The notes under the pieces are model-generated. The model was not told the DNA's origin. It saw nothing but the letters and a program-made list of their open reading frames with translations, and did no database searches. Below, piece by piece: positions 8,622 to 20,035 of a DNA stretch of 64,000 nucleotides (positions are counted from its first letter, which is position 1; every line of letters starts with the position of its first letter). A program made the position numbers and the translations under genes. The DNA comes from Rothia mucilaginosa (GTDB lineage Bacteria; Actinomycetota; Actinomycetes; Actinomycetales; Micrococcaceae), in contig NZ_AP014938.1 of NCBI RefSeq assembly GCF_001548235.1, forward strand, positions 1,736,001 through 1,800,000, written 5' to 3'.

Positions 8622-8821
8622 GGTGGACCTCCTTCATGATTTACGGTCTCACGCGGTGGCAAGACACATCTATTTTCCTGTGCGCGTGTCAAATACATCC
8701 GCTGACGGGATGCTCACCCAGCGTTAGGGTGAAAATTGACTTATCAACTTTCGCATGTTGGAGCGGATGTGACAAGTACTTTTCTCTAAAAACTTCAGTA
8801 TTACACTGAGGCATCTATCAC

Positions 8822-8841
8822 TTAGGCAAACCTTTGTCTAA
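8822..8841. promoter_or_regulatory. 20-bp near-perfect palindrome
   Basis: TTAGGCAAA-CC-TTTGTCTAA: 9-bp arms with one mismatch and a 2-bp centre, in the 460-bp divergent region between whiB1 and the membrane gene at 9083. Half-sites TTAGG and CTAA recall DtxR/IdeR iron boxes but the centre differs. A repressor site is plausible; its owner is unknown. Confidence 0.45.
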
Positions 8842-9082
8842 TTGAGAGGGTGGGGAATCGCATGCTGACACACATAGTCTGCACCCCGTCTCATGGGCGA
8901 GACGTGGGCGGTTGGGTGAGCGGCACCTCAGGCATAATATAAAGCGGTACCTACCCCTGAAATACCGCACCGACGACGAGGCGGTGAACCCAAAACAGGG
9001 GAGCGCCCACCCGCTAACGCACCAGCGCATCAGGCCGAATACACCCCGGTCTGCCGCCGACACTACCCATGAGGAGCCCACC

Positions 9083-9523
9083 GTGACGTCACGCCCGTTC
9101 AACGTCATCTACGCATTCGTTCTGACCGAAACCTTCGCGGCATACATTCTGATTCGCGGTATCCTTTACCCCTTTATCGTCAGCGGAATGTCCACCGCTC
9201 AGGCGATTGTGGGCGGTGTGCTCCAGGTGCTCATTGCCGCGGGCATGACCTACTTTGGCCTGCGTTTCTACCGCGGCCGCTTCGGTTCGCGCCTGCCCAT
9301 GATTCTGATTACCCTCTGCACCCTGTGGGTCACCGCAAGCACCCTCGTCATGAACGTGAGTGCTTACGGCCTGAATATCGGCCAGTCCATCACGATTGCG
9401 GGTGTTATTGGTGCGGCGACTGCCTTCATCTTCGTGCTCATGCCCAGCAGCCGCCGCTATATTGAGGCGGTCACTGAGGAGTCGGGCGAAGAAGCGGAGA
9501 AGTACAGCCGCCGACGCCGCTAA
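9083..9523 (+). CDS. Small four-helix membrane protein, unknown function
   Basis: 146 residues with about four hydrophobic helices: FNVIYAFVLTETFAAYILI, a second around AIVGGVLQVLIAAGMTYFG, a third around LPMILITLCTLWVTASTLVM and a fourth around SITIAGVIGAATAFIFVLM. The tail is charged (EESGEEAEKYSRRRR), placing the C-terminus in the cytoplasm. I recognise no family. The GTG at 9083 is chosen because GAGGAG lies 6 nt upstream and translation from earlier starts gives non-hydrophobic, atypical sequence. Convergent with the large FtsK/SpoIIIE gene. The stop codon forms part of a short tandem repeat. Confidence 0.75.
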   Translation: MTSRPFNVIYAFVLTETFAAYILIRGILYPFIVSGMSTAQAIVGGVLQVLIAAGMTYFGLRFYRGRFGSRLPMILITLCTLWVTASTLVMNVSAYGLNIGQSITIAGVIGAATAFIFVLMPSSRRYIEAVTEESGEEAEKYSRRRR

Positions 9524-9565
9524 ACCCCTAGAGCGTAAACCCCTAACGCCGCTAAACCCTAGATA
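9521..9565. repeat. Degenerate tandem repeat starting at a stop codon
   Basis: TAAACCCCTA occurs at 9521 and 9536, and TAAACCCTA at 9553, in units of 15 and 17 bp. The first unit includes the stop codon of the membrane gene. Confidence 0.8.
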
Positions 9566-9588
9566 GCTCGGCGCTAGAGTGCTCAGCT

Positions 9589-12500
9589 TTAGACCGCTAC
9601 CGGCACCTTCTGCGTAGCTGTTACAGCCTGTGCAGCCGTGCTCAGCGCCAGGGGAACCTGCGCCGCGCACACGGAGGCGCCATCGACCACCACGATGCGA
9701 CCGGCGGGCTGCTCGCCCTGCGTGAATCGATCCAGCGGCAGCGCGGTCACCGTGCACATGTCAGCATCCGCTAGGGATGCGGGTGCGAGCAGAAGCGCAC
9801 GCGAGCATCCCATGAGCGCAGCCAGCAGCGGTGAGGAGGCGCGCCTCGGCCACGGCGTGTAGGCGACCAGCATCGCGCGGAACTCACCGCGACGCTCCAG
9901 AAGTAGCTGCTGAACGGCGGGTTGCAGGTACTGCAGGTCGTCAATGAGCACGAGCGTGCGCGCGGGGTTCTTCACCGAGTCCAGGAGCGCACGGGTACGC
10001 TCCACGCTCGGCGGCTCACCCGACGCTCCGCCATCACCCGAGGTGCCGCCAGAACCCTCAAGGATGAGGGTTTCGAGCTGCGGGTTGAGCTGAGCAATAC
10101 TCTCCAGCAGGGTGCTTTTACCCGCCGACCGGGAACCCTGCACCGGAACTACCGCGCCAGCCGGGGCGCTCAACCACACCGGCATCTGCCGGCGATCAAA
10201 CGCGACCAAGATCTTAGCGCCCTGCGGATTGCACGCGGCGTGGGCGGCGGTCACGTACTCGGTCGAGGGCATGCGATAGTACTCGGGGAACTGCCGCAGA
10301 AGAGTGCCGGGGTGAGTGCCTGACCCGTTAGAAGCGCTCGTGGCGTTACCCTGCAGAACCTGAACCAGCTCCTGGAAACCCGCAACGCAGGGCGAAAGAA
10401 TCGACGCGCTCAGCGGCTGATCCCCAATCAACTCCTCGTTAATGGCACCCTCCACGCAGTAGTGGCTCTGTGCCGGGGTCGGGTAGTCCTTGCTCGTTGA
10501 ACGCATCAGGTCAGCGTCCAGGAAGCGGCGGCTCAACAGAGTGGAATGCGCCGCAGCGGCGAAACGACCGCGCGGGTTCAACGCGGAGGTGAACACCACC
10601 GAATAGCCGCGACGGCACCCCTGCGAGAGCAGATCGTAGAGCAGGTTCTCCGTATCGGGTTGGCGAACCAGTGCCTCCAGCCAACTGTCCAGACCGTCCA
10701 CGACAATGAGCGGGCGGGTGGAAGCCTCGGTACCCCACAGGTTCGGGGTGCGCAGCTCCTCCAAGCAGAACCGCAGATGCGAAAGCTCCTGTGCACCCAC
10801 GAGCGACTCAAAGGCACCGGCGTAGGGTTCCAGGTCGCGGTAGAGCGCACCGTCAGAGGTCAGCAGAACAACCGGCGTGCGGGCGGCGAATGCCTGAGCT
10901 AAAAGCCCGTAAAGCATCGGGGCTCGTTCGGCGCTCTGCGCCAGCAATGCCAGCGTCTGCTGACCCGACCAGCTGATCGGGCGGCGCACACCGTAGCGGG
11001 CAATCTCCAGCTCACCCAATAGATACCCTTCGGAGGCAACGCCAGAGTCTGCAGGCTCCTGCGGGGTAGCCGCCGGGTCAGTGCCGTACGCTACCGGTTT
11101 GCTAACCGGCGCCTCCACCACGGGCAGCGGGGTGTTCTCGGGAAGCTCCGGCGGAATCGGGCAGTACTCATCCTGAACCGTTGCATTCTTCTGAAGACTC
11201 CTCGGCGCGTACTCGCGTTCATAGAGCGCACGAATCTGCTGCGCCGAACGAATCAGCAGCTCATCCTCATTACCGCCGCCCTTCTGAACGGCAGAAGCGG
11301 CAGTCAGCTCACGCCAGCCGCCCTCCTCAAGACCCAACACCTGCACCGGACGGGCATCGCTGCTCGAGGGGACCGCATCCACCAGCGGGGCGCGGAACGG
11401 CAGGGAACGACCATCCGGCAGGCGCACATACCCGGCACCCGGATGCGCCGCCGAAATATACGCCGCAGACTCATGCTCCAGCAGGTTATAGGAATCCTGA
11501 GCGCTCGCCACGCGCAGGCAAATGCTCGTGGCAATATTGGCGCGAATATCCTGCGAAATAGCACCCTGCGGACGCTGAGTCGCCAACACCAGATGCAGAC
11601 CCAGCGAGCGACCAATCGTGGCGATGCGCATCAGCTCAGCCATAGCATCCGGCATGGAATCGATGAGCATGCGGAACTCATCCACCACAATCAGCAGCTC
11701 GGGGTAGCGCGGAGTCGTGCCCGCCGCCTGGCAGGAAGCCAGGTAGTCGCGGTAGGAGTTCACGCCGAGTGCCTGCAGATCCACCTCGCGGCGGTGAATA
11801 TCGGCGCGCAAAAATTCGAGCGCACGCTCCACCGCCGACACATCAAAATTACTCAACACGCTGAGTGCATGCGGCAGCTGAGCCAGAGGACCCAAACCAG
11901 CAGAGCCCTTGAAATCCACCAGAATCAGGCCCAGACGCTCGGGCGGGTAACGTAGCGCAGCGCTGAGTACCAGCGAACGCAGCAGCTGCGATTTGCCAGC
12001 ACCGGTCGTGCCACCGAGCAACCAGTGCGGACCGTGCTCAGATAAACCAATATTCAGCGAACCGCCCGAAGAAACACCCAGGTAGCAGCGAATATCGGAG
12101 GCGTAACGCTGAGCGGACCAGCGCTGCAGAACAGACTCCACCGCCATGTCATCGGCGCGGTTCTGCTGCTGAAGAGATGAGAACAGATGCGCCGACTGGT
12201 GCACCTGCCCCTCACTGAGCGCGCCCTGCTCCTGCTCGCACCCGGCGCGGTACAGGTTCTCAAGAGCGGTACAGAACGCCTCGAGGCTGAGCCCATCGGC
12301 GTGCTGGCACAGACCCTCACACGCCAGAGGATGCACCTGGTAGACACCCTCGGTGGGCTGCACCGGAGGCATCGCATAGCCCTGCGCGCGGTAACGGATG
12401 CTTTGACGGTGGCTACCCTCACTCGCGCACTCAACCCAGGCGGCACCAAAAAGCGCACCGGGTGCATGTGCGGAATTATCACCCTCAGCACTGCCCAGCA

Positions 12501-14136
12501 CGCAGAGCGCAGGGGCGTTCATCTTCTGCTCACGCGGGGAGGAGAGCGCGCGGGATTGCGAACCCTCAGCGATAGCACCGGAGGTTAGTGCGGTCAGCAG
12601 GGGAGCGTAAACCGCGCTCGCATGCTGCGGCATGAGAATCAGCGGCGGAACCGAGGAAGAAAGCTCCGACTGCAAGCTGCTCTGCAGAGCCTGCAGATAC
12701 TTCTCCTGCTGCGTACCCGGCAGACAATGCACACTCACGCCCGGCACCACAGCCAGAGTTTGTAGCAGGGCGTTCATACGTTTCTGCGCACTATTGTGAG
12801 CTTCGGCCAGCAGAACGTGCACCGAACCCGGATAGCCCGCCACCAGCTGCACCAGGTAGGCGCGCAGATGCGCCTCCTCCAACTTAAGGTAGTGACCGAG
12901 AACCGGGGTGGGCAGCGGTAGATAGTGGGGTGCATCCTGCTTCTCCAGAGCGCCCAGCGGGAGGTTGCGGCCGCGCAGGTAAGGTTGGCGGGGACCGCAC
13001 CCGAGCACGATAGCCGGGTAGTCATGCAGGGCAGAGGGACCCGAAATCGCCAGGTCGCCCGCAGTCGGCAGGGTGAGGGCACGTTCCTTTTCCTGCTCAG
13101 CCGCCTGATGAGTTTGCTGCGATGCGGCACGGTTCTCCGCCCGACCGCCAAAGAAATGCAGAAGCATCAGCAACGAAGACGCCGCAGACATCAGCAGAAG
13201 GAACCACATGCCGGTCACCAGCGCAATAATCAGGCCCACCACAATCGGAAGGCACACGCTCAACAGAATCTGCTTGAGCTTACGCGGCGCGGGAGGGTTC
13301 ACCACCACCGGCTCAAAGGGGTTGCCGGCGTCGCCCAGGGGAGCAAGCGTCTGCGCGGGTTCGCCACTGGAAGAGCCAGAAGAAGAACCGAGAGAAGAAC
13401 CGGGGGGAGCGGTGGCGCTCGCCTTCTTAGTGGTGTGTTCGCGGTCGGCGCTGGGTGAGGTGAGCATGCAGAGTGAGGAGCCGAGGCGGAAAGGCTCGTC
13501 CCAGCGCAGGATGCGCGGCTCGGCGCCCTGCGCCTTCATACTGCCATGTGCCTTCTCGCTGCCCTCGCTTGCGGCGGGGCGTTTCTCGATCCAGCGGATG
13601 CCGGAGCTATCGGCGTAGAAGCTGCCGTGCACCGGCTTGAGGAAGGGGTCCTGCAGGTGAATGTGGTGCGGCTGTTCTCCTCCACGGGCAGGTAGTGCCG
13701 CCCTGCCGAGGCTGGTGCGGCCGCGGCTGATGGGGAAGGTTGCGCCCGCTTCGGGTCCGCGCAGAATGTGCAGGAGGCTGACGGCGGGCGCGTTCAGCGA
13801 TTGAGAATCTTGGGGCTGAGAATTTAGGGGCTGAGATTCGTTCGGAATGTGGATATTTAGCGCATCCGAGGTGTTGAGGGGGTCCTTATCGTGCGCGGGG
13901 CGTAGCTGGAACGTTGTATCCCGCGCCTGAGCGTGCGCGCCGGGTGTAGAGCGTTGCAGAGCGTGGTTGAGTGCCTGCTCTAGAGCCTGCTGGTTTGTGC
14001 TACCTGTGCTACCGGGGTGCAGCTGTATTCCGTTGGGTGCCGCCTCGCCGTCGAGTCGGAGTACGCGGGGGTAGGGGAGCGCGTTGGTGGTGTTGTGGTG
14101 GTCGAGAAAGAAGAGAGTCATACCCTCAGAAAACAT
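9589..14136 (-). CDS. EssC/EccC-like FHA-FtsK/SpoIIIE ATPase
   Basis: 1515 residues, the longest protein here. Order: variable N-terminus; an FHA domain at about residues 125-185 (GATFPISRGRTSLGR ... KPVHGSFY); two membrane helices at about 275-320; three FtsK/SpoIIIE-type modules. Module 1 has Walker A GGTTGAGKSQ (about residue 710) and Walker B LLIVVDEF. Module 2 lacks a Walker A but keeps PLIVVDGLD. Module 3 has Walker A GSRSAGKST (about residue 1337) and VLIDDLQYL. FHA plus two helices plus tandem ATPases is the architecture of the type VII secretion motor EssC/EccC. No WXG100 substrate or other ESX gene lies nearby, so this copy is an orphan within the window. Start at 14136 is uncertain; ATG 14121 is possible but has GAGGG too close. 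Confidence 0.8.
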   Translation of the reverse strand: MFSEGMTLFFLDHHNTTNALPYPRVLRLDGEAAPNGIQLHPGSTGSTNQQALEQALNHALQRSTPGAHAQARDTTFQLRPAHDKDPLNTSDALNIHIPNESQPLNSQPQDSQSLNAPAVSLLHILRGPEAGATFPISRGRTSLGRAALPARGGEQPHHIHLQDPFLKPVHGSFYADSSGIRWIEKRPAASEGSEKAHGSMKAQGAEPRILRWDEPFRLGSSLCMLTSPSADREHTTKKASATAPPGSSLGSSSGSSSGEPAQTLAPLGDAGNPFEPVVVNPPAPRKLKQILLSVCLPIVVGLIIALVTGMWFLLLMSAASSLLMLLHFFGGRAENRAASQQTHQAAEQEKERALTLPTAGDLAISGPSALHDYPAIVLGCGPRQPYLRGRNLPLGALEKQDAPHYLPLPTPVLGHYLKLEEAHLRAYLVQLVAGYPGSVHVLLAEAHNSAQKRMNALLQTLAVVPGVSVHCLPGTQQEKYLQALQSSLQSELSSSVPPLILMPQHASAVYAPLLTALTSGAIAEGSQSRALSSPREQKMNAPALCVLGSAEGDNSAHAPGALFGAAWVECASEGSHRQSIRYRAQGYAMPPVQPTEGVYQVHPLACEGLCQHADGLSLEAFCTALENLYRAGCEQEQGALSEGQVHQSAHLFSSLQQQNRADDMAVESVLQRWSAQRYASDIRCYLGVSSGGSLNIGLSEHGPHWLLGGTTGAGKSQLLRSLVLSAALRYPPERLGLILVDFKGSAGLGPLAQLPHALSVLSNFDVSAVERALEFLRADIHRREVDLQALGVNSYRDYLASCQAAGTTPRYPELLIVVDEFRMLIDSMPDAMAELMRIATIGRSLGLHLVLATQRPQGAISQDIRANIATSICLRVASAQDSYNLLEHESAAYISAAHPGAGYVRLPDGRSLPFRAPLVDAVPSSSDARPVQVLGLEEGGWRELTAASAVQKGGGNEDELLIRSAQQIRALYEREYAPRSLQKNATVQDEYCPIPPELPENTPLPVVEAPVSKPVAYGTDPAATPQEPADSGVASEGYLLGELEIARYGVRRPISWSGQQTLALLAQSAERAPMLYGLLAQAFAARTPVVLLTSDGALYRDLEPYAGAFESLVGAQELSHLRFCLEELRTPNLWGTEASTRPLIVVDGLDSWLEALVRQPDTENLLYDLLSQGCRRGYSVVFTSALNPRGRFAAAAHSTLLSRRFLDADLMRSTSKDYPTPAQSHYCVEGAINEELIGDQPLSASILSPCVAGFQELVQVLQGNATSASNGSGTHPGTLLRQFPEYYRMPSTEYVTAAHAACNPQGAKILVAFDRRQMPVWLSAPAGAVVPVQGSRSAGKSTLLESIAQLNPQLETLILEGSGGTSGDGGASGEPPSVERTRALLDSVKNPARTLVLIDDLQYLQPAVQQLLLERRGEFRAMLVAYTPWPRRASSPLLAALMGCSRALLLAPASLADADMCTVTALPLDRFTQGEQPAGRIVVVDGASVCAAQVPLALSTAAQAVTATQKVPVAV

Positions 14137-15930
<1,794 letters not shown>

Positions 15931-15932
15931 CC

Positions 15933-17939
15933 ATGGCTGATAAGACTTTGAAGAACCTGCAGCGGGTTATTTTCCCGAGCGCGGTTGAGACTGACGTCGT
16001 GCCCCTGTACGTGGACGCGAGTGTCGCAACCGGCGTTCAGCTGCCGACCCGTATTGACGGCGATGCTTCGACCTCTATTGCGGAGGCGATGAACACCTCC
16101 GGTCAGTCTGTGTCGAACGCTAGCGCGAACCGTGATGCCGCGAACAGCCTGAACAGCCGCCGCTCCATCACCGTGAACGCGGGCCAGAGCCTGTCTTTCG
16201 GCACCTACTTCAACGCGTTCCCCGCTTCGTACTGGCGTCGCTGGACTGACCTGCAGAAGGTCGTGCTGAGCGTTCAGACTCGCGGCGAGGGCATGGTCAT
16301 TGTGTACAAGTCCAACGGCCGTGGCGTGATTCAGCGCGTGGATGCGAAGCTGCTCTCCGGCGAGGAGACCAACACCTTCACCCTGCCCCTGGCACCGTTC
16401 GGTGACGGCGGCTGGTACTGGTTCGACCTGGCTGGCACCGGCGACCTTGAGCTGGTTGAGGCGAACTGGCTGGGCGATATTGAGCCCCGCGCAGACGTGA
16501 AGGCCGGTCAGGCGACTGTGCAGATTACCACCATGAACAAGGTGGAGTACTGCATTAACAACATTCGTGCTCTGGGTGAGAGCCCCGAGATTTTCGATGC
16601 CGTGCACGAGTTCCTGATTGTGGACCAGGGCACCCAGAAGGTGCAGGACCACGAGGACTTCGAAGAGGTCGTTAAGCCCCTCTCCGGTAAGTTCCGTATT
16701 ATCAACCAGGGCAACCTGGGTGGTTCCGGTGGCTTCTCGCGCGGTATGTTCGAGGCTGTCAACAACGGTTCCGATTACGTGCTGCTGCTCGATGATGACG
16801 TTATCGTTGAGCCCGAGTCGATTCTGCGTATGGTGACCTTCGCGAACTACTGCAAGGAACCCACCATCGTGGGTGCGCACATGTTCGACATGTTCGACCG
16901 CTCGGTCCTGCACGCGTTCGGTGAGGTTGTTGACCCGTGGCGTAACTTCTACGCTAAGCCGCACGAAGACATGGCTATGGGTCACAACCTGGGCCACCAC
17001 AACCTGCGTAACACCCCGTGGCTGCACCGCCGCGTGGACGTGGACTACAACGGCTGGTGGATGTGCCTCATCCCGACCGCCGTCATCAAGGAAATCGGTC
17101 TGTCCCTGCCCCTGTTCCTGAAGTGGGATGACGCTGAGTACGGTCTGCGCGCTAAGGCTGCAGGCTTCGCTACCGTGTCCTTCCCCGGCGCGGGCGTGTG
17201 GCACGTTTCCTGGACCGATAAGGATGACTCGGTCGGCTGGCAGGCGTACTACCACGAGCGCAACCGCCTCATTACGGCGCTGCTGCATTCGCCCTTCGAT
17301 AAGGGTGGCCGCGTGCTGCTGGAGTCCCTGTTCTTGGACGTCAAGCACACCCTGTCCATGCAGTACTACACCGAGGCCGGCCGCCTGATGGCGCTGGAGG
17401 ATCTGCTCTCCGGCCCCGATCACCTGCACCCCTCGCTCTCGCAGCGTCTGCCGGTGATTCGTGCGATGGCTAAGGAGTACCCGGAGTCTCAGGTGAAGCC
17501 GAACGTGGATGACTTCCCGGCTATTCAGACGAAGAAGCCTCCGTTCCGTGGCCGCCGTTCCTTCGCGTCCCCCGGTTACAAGAAGCTTGCTTCCTGGACC
17601 GCGAAGACTGTTGCTCGTCAGCTGTTCAAGCCGGTGAGCGAAGAGGCGAAGGCTCACCCGCAGATTCAGCTGAACTACGGTGAGACCAACTGGTGGACCC
17701 TGTCGAAGTTCGATTCGGCTCTGGCGACTAACGCTGAGGGTACCGGCCTGTTCTGGTACCGCCGCGACCCCGAGCAGTTGAAGTCGAAGCTGGCTCAGGC
17801 AGCTAAGCTGCACGTCCAGCTGGTGACCGGCTGGGAGCAGCTGCGTGAGCAGTACCGTTCGAAGGCTGCAGAGGTTGCATCCTACGATGCGTGGGCTAAG
17901 ACCTTTGCTGAGCATACGGATTCTGAGCTGACCCGATGA
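15933..17939 (+). CDS. GlfT2-like galactofuranosyltransferase
   Basis: 668 residues, GT-A fold, family GT2. The N-terminal beta domain (about 1-190, with FGTYFNAFPASYWRRWT) and the catalytic domain match mycobacterial GlfT2, the galactan polymerase. The metal-binding DDD lies in LLLDDDVIV (about residue 286); GNLGGSGGFSRGM precedes it and WDDAEYGLR (about 398) supplies the second acidic motif. It would transfer galactofuranose from UDP-Galf, made by the upstream Glf, to a lipid-linked chain at the inner face of the membrane. The stop overlaps the permease start (ATGA). Acceptor and linkage in this organism are unknown. Confidence 0.88.
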   Translation: MADKTLKNLQRVIFPSAVETDVVPLYVDASVATGVQLPTRIDGDASTSIAEAMNTSGQSVSNASANRDAANSLNSRRSITVNAGQSLSFGTYFNAFPASYWRRWTDLQKVVLSVQTRGEGMVIVYKSNGRGVIQRVDAKLLSGEETNTFTLPLAPFGDGGWYWFDLAGTGDLELVEANWLGDIEPRADVKAGQATVQITTMNKVEYCINNIRALGESPEIFDAVHEFLIVDQGTQKVQDHEDFEEVVKPLSGKFRIINQGNLGGSGGFSRGMFEAVNNGSDYVLLLDDDVIVEPESILRMVTFANYCKEPTIVGAHMFDMFDRSVLHAFGEVVDPWRNFYAKPHEDMAMGHNLGHHNLRNTPWLHRRVDVDYNGWWMCLIPTAVIKEIGLSLPLFLKWDDAEYGLRAKAAGFATVSFPGAGVWHVSWTDKDDSVGWQAYYHERNRLITALLHSPFDKGGRVLLESLFLDVKHTLSMQYYTEAGRLMALEDLLSGPDHLHPSLSQRLPVIRAMAKEYPESQVKPNVDDFPAIQTKKPPFRGRRSFASPGYKKLASWTAKTVARQLFKPVSEEAKAHPQIQLNYGETNWWTLSKFDSALATNAEGTGLFWYRRDPEQLKSKLAQAAKLHVQLVTGWEQLREQYRSKAAEVASYDAWAKTFAEHTDSELTR

Positions 17940-18817
17940 GCGATTTGAAGTCTGTTCCCCTGAAGGCGCCCGGTCGCGGCCGCGGCATTCTGGATGCGAT
18001 GAAGAATCGCTACCTGCTTCGACTTCTGGTTGATAAGGAAATCCAGGTTCGCTACCGCGGCTCGGTGCTGGGTATTCTGTGGTCCTACATTAAGCCGGGT
18101 GTGCAGTTCCTGGTGTTCTACATTGCCATGGGTCTTTTCCTTGGTCTGGAACGCGGTATGCACAACTACGCTGTGTATCTTTTCTCGGGCATGATTGCTA
18201 TTAACTTCTTCTCGGAGGGTTTTGGTAATGGTGCTCGCGCCATGGTGGTTAACAGCGCTCTGATTCGCAAGATTTATCTGCCGCGTGAGCTGTTCTCGCT
18301 GTCGACGGTGTGGGTGGCTCTGGTGCATTTTGTGCCGCAGATTGTGGTCATGCTCCTGGCATGCTTTGCGGTGGGCTGGCATCCGTCCTTGTTGGCTTTT
18401 GAGTCGATTCTGGCGGGCATGCTCATCGTGATGCTGCTGTCCTACGGTCTGGGTCTGATTTTCGGTGTGGCTAACGTGTTCTTCCGCGATTCGGAGAACA
18501 TTGTGGACATGCTGCTGATGGTGGCTACCTGGTTTGCTCCGGTGCTGTACTCCTGGACCATGGTGCGTGACACTCTCTACCCGTGGGTGTTCAACGTGTT
18601 CATGATGAACCCGCTGACTGTCGCGGTGGAGCTGTTCCACTATGGCTTCTGGCATCCGACCCTCCGTCCTGAGGATTTGGCGCTTCCTGCTTCGCAGGTG
18701 GTTCCGCATCTCTTCAGCTTCTGGACTCCGATTGCCATTGGTATTTCTCTGCTGACCGTTTTGATTGGTGATTTGCTCTTCCGTAAATTTGAGGGCAACT
18801 TCGCCCAGGAGCTCTGA
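17936..18817 (+). CDS. Wzm-type polysaccharide ABC exporter permease
   Basis: 293 residues, six predicted membrane helices in an ABC2-type permease. A cytoplasmic N-terminus (NRYLLRLLVDKEIQVRYRGS) precedes LGILWSYIKPGVQFLVFY, the signature of Wzm/TagG/RfbA-like permeases; later LIRKIYLPRELF is the coupling-helix region. It would form, with the ATPase encoded next, the pore that flips a lipid-linked polymer, here probably the galactofuranose chain. ATGA overlap with the GlfT2-like gene gives translational coupling. Mycobacterial galactan uses a similar pair (Rv3783/Rv3781). Confidence 0.9.
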   Translation: MSDLKSVPLKAPGRGRGILDAMKNRYLLRLLVDKEIQVRYRGSVLGILWSYIKPGVQFLVFYIAMGLFLGLERGMHNYAVYLFSGMIAINFFSEGFGNGARAMVVNSALIRKIYLPRELFSLSTVWVALVHFVPQIVVMLLACFAVGWHPSLLAFESILAGMLIVMLLSYGLGLIFGVANVFFRDSENIVDMLLMVATWFAPVLYSWTMVRDTLYPWVFNVFMMNPLTVAVELFHYGFWHPTLRPEDLALPASQVVPHLFSFWTPIAIGISLLTVLIGDLLFRKFEGNFAQEL

Positions 18818-18821
18818 TTCT

Positions 18822-19595
18822 GTGGATATTAAGAAGCTTGAGTTCCCTCCGGTGAGCCCGGACGCTCCCGTGGTGATTCACGTGGAGAACCTGGTGAAGC
18901 GCTTCGTTCTGCGCCACACCCGTTCGATGAAGGAAGCTTTTGTTTGGCTGATTAAGGGCCGCAAGGGTGATCTTTCGGAGAAGTTCAATGCGCTCAACGG
19001 CGTGAGCCTGGATATTCGTCAGGGTGAGCGTGTGGCTCTGCTGGGTCTGAACGGCTCGGGTAAGTCTACGCTGCTGAAGATGATTTCTGGCGTGATGCGC
19101 GCTGATGAGGGTGAGGTTCTCACTCGCGGCAATATTGCGGGTCTGATTGAGGTGGGCGCTGGTTTCCACCCGGATCTGACTGGCCGCGATAACGTGTACC
19201 TCAACGGCGCTATCTTGGGTATGACCAAGGAAGAGATTGAGGCTTCCTTCGATTCGATTGTGGATTTCGCTGAGATTCACGACTTTATCGATACTGAGGT
19301 GAAGTTCTACTCTTCGGGTATGTACCTGCGCCTGGCGTTCTCGGTTGCGGTTCACACGAACCCGGATATCTTCCTGGTGGATGAGATCCTTGCGGTGGGC
19401 GATGAGCCTTTCCAGAAGAAGTGTATTGCGAAGATTCAGGAGCTGTGCTCTGCCGGTAAGACTCTTGCCGTGGTGAGCCACGACCTGGATTTGGTTTCTA
19501 AGATTTGTGACCGCGGCGTGGTGCTGGAGCACGGTAACCTGCGTTTTGACGGTCCGATTAAGGAAGCTGTGAAGGTGATTCGCGGCGGTGACTAA
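18822..19595 (+). CDS. Wzt-type polysaccharide ABC exporter ATPase
   Basis: 257 residues. Walker A GLNGSGKST (about residue 76), the Wzt-like GNIAGLIEVGAGFHPDLTG segment, ABC signature YSSGMYLRLAF, Walker B DIFLVDEIL and switch His in VVSHDLD are all present. The extra N-terminal helix (RHTRSMKEAFVWL) is characteristic of Wzt/TagH/RfbE. It lacks the C-terminal carbohydrate-binding domain of O-antigen Wzt proteins, so export probably needs no terminal-cap recognition. GTG start at 18822 with AGGAG about 10 nt upstream, just after the permease stop. Last gene of the glf operon. Confidence 0.9.
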   Translation: MDIKKLEFPPVSPDAPVVIHVENLVKRFVLRHTRSMKEAFVWLIKGRKGDLSEKFNALNGVSLDIRQGERVALLGLNGSGKSTLLKMISGVMRADEGEVLTRGNIAGLIEVGAGFHPDLTGRDNVYLNGAILGMTKEEIEASFDSIVDFAEIHDFIDTEVKFYSSGMYLRLAFSVAVHTNPDIFLVDEILAVGDEPFQKKCIAKIQELCSAGKTLAVVSHDLDLVSKICDRGVVLEHGNLRFDGPIKEAVKVIRGGD

Positions 19596-20035
19596 TCGCT
19601 AGATGATTGCTTGTGATGGGGCGTGTATTCTCGATGGGGGAGTGCACGCCCCTTTGCTGTGCCCGAATGTTGTTGGTGCTGGATAGGGGTCTAGCGTTTC
19701 AGGAGGGGCGGCTGCGAGTGTTTAAGACGAAATGTTACGTGTGCACCAAGTGCAATATAGTCGCGGTCAGGGGTGGGTGGTTTGAGATGCGCGCAGGCAG
19801 CTGTTCTGTGAGTCACAGCTGACTAGGTGTTTTGAATTTTGATGCACTTTAGGTAACGATATGTGTGATTCTACGCATCAAAAATACTCAAATACTATAC
19901 TCGTAAATATTAAGGGGCGTTTTATTACATTTTGATAAATTTGATGCTTTGACGCTAGGGTGATGGTGGCATTGATGTATCAATGCTTCACCGTATTCCA
20001 CACAACCACACCACACACAGCATCGGATCACTTCA
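19596..20035. promoter_or_regulatory. AT-rich promoter region of the cpaF operon with TTTGATGC motifs
   Basis: 440 bp without a credible gene. The last 200 bp turn AT-rich and contain TTTGATGC three times: forward at 19838-19845, reverse (GCATCAAA) at 19875-19882, and forward at 19940-19947. The same octamer occurs at 2310-2317 upstream of the LysM gene. This looks like a regulator site cluster controlling the pilus operon; no terminator for the glf operon is obvious. Confidence 0.4.

Noticed and set aside
19607..19822. 71-codon frame after the Wzt gene
   Set aside because: No ribosome site, Cys-rich random composition, in the promoter region of the cpaF operon.
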